From Dokdonia sp. Dokd-P16 (GTDB taxonomy: Bacteria; Bacteroidota; Bacteroidia; Flavobacteriales; Flavobacteriaceae), in assembly GCF_003095655.1 (NCBI RefSeq), contig NZ_CP029151.1, positions 62,001 to 126,000 on the forward strand: a DNA stretch of 64,000 nucleotides, given 5' to 3'. Both the position numbers and the translations under genes were made by a program. Numbering within the stretch: the stretch's first letter is position 1; every line of letters starts with the position of its first letter. The notes under the pieces were generated by a model. That model did not search any database. It was given only the letters and a program-made list of their open reading frames with translations, and was not told the origin of the DNA. Of this stretch, positions 63,436-64,000 are shown one piece after another.

Positions 63436-63443
63436 TATCTTTG
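63436..63443 (+). promoter_or_regulatory. -7 box of the XRE gene
   Basis: TATCTTTG fits TAnnTTTG, 10 bp before the ATG and just after the operator-like TTTACATTTGTAA. Confidence 0.55.
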
Positions 63444-63453
63444 CTGTATACAA

Positions 63454-63903
63454 ATGGAAACACTCATAAACAACATAAAATTTGCGCAACGCCTCCAAGA
63501 AATCATGGATGCAAACGAATTGAGCGCAACTGCTTTTTCAGAAAAACTACAGGTAGGAAGAGCTACCATATCTCATCTTATGGCTGGAAGAAATAAGCCC
63601 AGTTTAGACTTTGTAATGACCGTGGTTGCCACCTTCCCAGAAGTAGAATTACAGTGGCTTCTTTATGGTACAAAATCAAGTCCAAAAATCACCGCTCCTA
63701 CTCCATCAAACCACACTACTTTTTCGTCTGATGTGCCTTCAAAAAACGCTCAAGAATTTTCGTCAAAAACAAGTGCTACTCCACCATCAAACACGGAGCA
63801 AAAAACACTCAAAAACATCACTGCTTTTTCCTCTTCAAAATCACCTATTAAGAGAGTGATTATATTTTTAGAAGATGGAACTTTTGAGAGTTATGAGATT
63901 TAA
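63454..63903 (+). CDS. XRE-family helix-turn-helix regulator
   Basis: A 149-residue protein. HTH_3: residues 10-65 (FAQRLQEIMDANELSATAFSE, VGRATISHLMAGRNKPSLDF). The middle is a Ser/Thr/Pro-rich linker (about 72-125), and a short conserved end (IKRVIIFLEDGTFESYEI) follows. The last strand is typical of Bacteroidetes XRE proteins. The palindromes upstream may be its own operators. Targets are unknown. Confidence 0.87.
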   Translation: METLINNIKFAQRLQEIMDANELSATAFSEKLQVGRATISHLMAGRNKPSLDFVMTVVATFPEVELQWLLYGTKSSPKITAPTPSNHTTFSSDVPSKNAQEFSSKTSATPPSNTEQKTLKNITAFSSSKSPIKRVIIFLEDGTFESYEI

Positions 63904-64000
63904 AATTTGCCTACACCTCTTCTTCAAAAATCACCTTAATACGAGTACATTTTTGATAAGAAATTTTCAGTCATTTTACTTCTTTAAAATATCTTAAGAC

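Overview
The window is a chromosomal segment of a marine-type Flavobacteriaceae bacterium. Evidence for this: AT-rich DNA, Bacteroidetes promoters of the TTG-N19-TAnnTTTG type (best seen before the tRNA-Thr), few Shine-Dalgarno sites, lipoproteins with SC lipoboxes, a TonB receptor with a CarboxypepD_reg domain, and many DUF families typical of Flavobacteriia. The 16-bp palindrome CGCTTTCGCGAAAGCG occurs about 15 times in the core regions. I associate that trait with Dokdonia-like genomes, but I cannot confirm the genus from sequence alone.

Left core (1-27.9 kb). Housekeeping and envelope genes: an OxyR with both redox cysteines, an AIM24/TIGR00266 protein, a TonB-dependent receptor, an ECF sigma factor with a membrane partner, a PlsC-like acyltransferase, a Nudix hydrolase, a cyclophilin lipoprotein, a SpoU/TrmH RNA methyltransferase, threonine synthase, GcvT, AlkB, an AraC regulator, an S1/P1 nuclease, an M61 peptidase, DUF5916 and DUF819 proteins, and tRNA-Thr(TGT).

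Accessory block (27.97-about 53.1 kb). This is the outstanding feature. A tyrosine recombinase gene on the minus strand stands at the head of an array of about 16 gene cassettes. Each cassette holds one or two mostly plus-strand ORFs, separated by related repeats mostly 560-750 bp long. The base composition changes to more AT-rich, and the core palindrome is absent from 28 to 49 kb. The two ends of a given cassette are reverse complements of each other (8-11 nt, always TGTT.../...AACA), but differ from cassette to cassette. That is the R'/R'' logic of integron attC sites. The repeats contain long hairpins whose arms co-vary between copies, and the imperfect pairs are A.C on the top strand but G.T on the bottom strand, so the bottom strand should fold better, as in classical attC sites. 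I read the block as an integron, or an integron-like system, with giant multi-hairpin attC sites and an integrase that lacks the IntI-specific insertion. Cargo includes an erythromycin-esterase-like protein, a YwqG/DUF1963 protein, a small heat-shock operon in reverse orientation, a DMP19-like protein, a serine beta-lactamase-fold protein, several lipoproteins and small membrane proteins, and many unknowns. The distal part (47.4-53 kb) is decaying.

Right core (53.4-64 kb). A CPA1-type Na+/H+ antiporter, an esterase lipoprotein, an SGNH hydrolase, an SMR efflux protein, proline dehydrogenase, 3-dehydroquinate synthase, a DinB protein, an Lrp/AsnC regulator, an M14 carboxypeptidase and an XRE regulator preceded by a 38-bp perfect palindrome.
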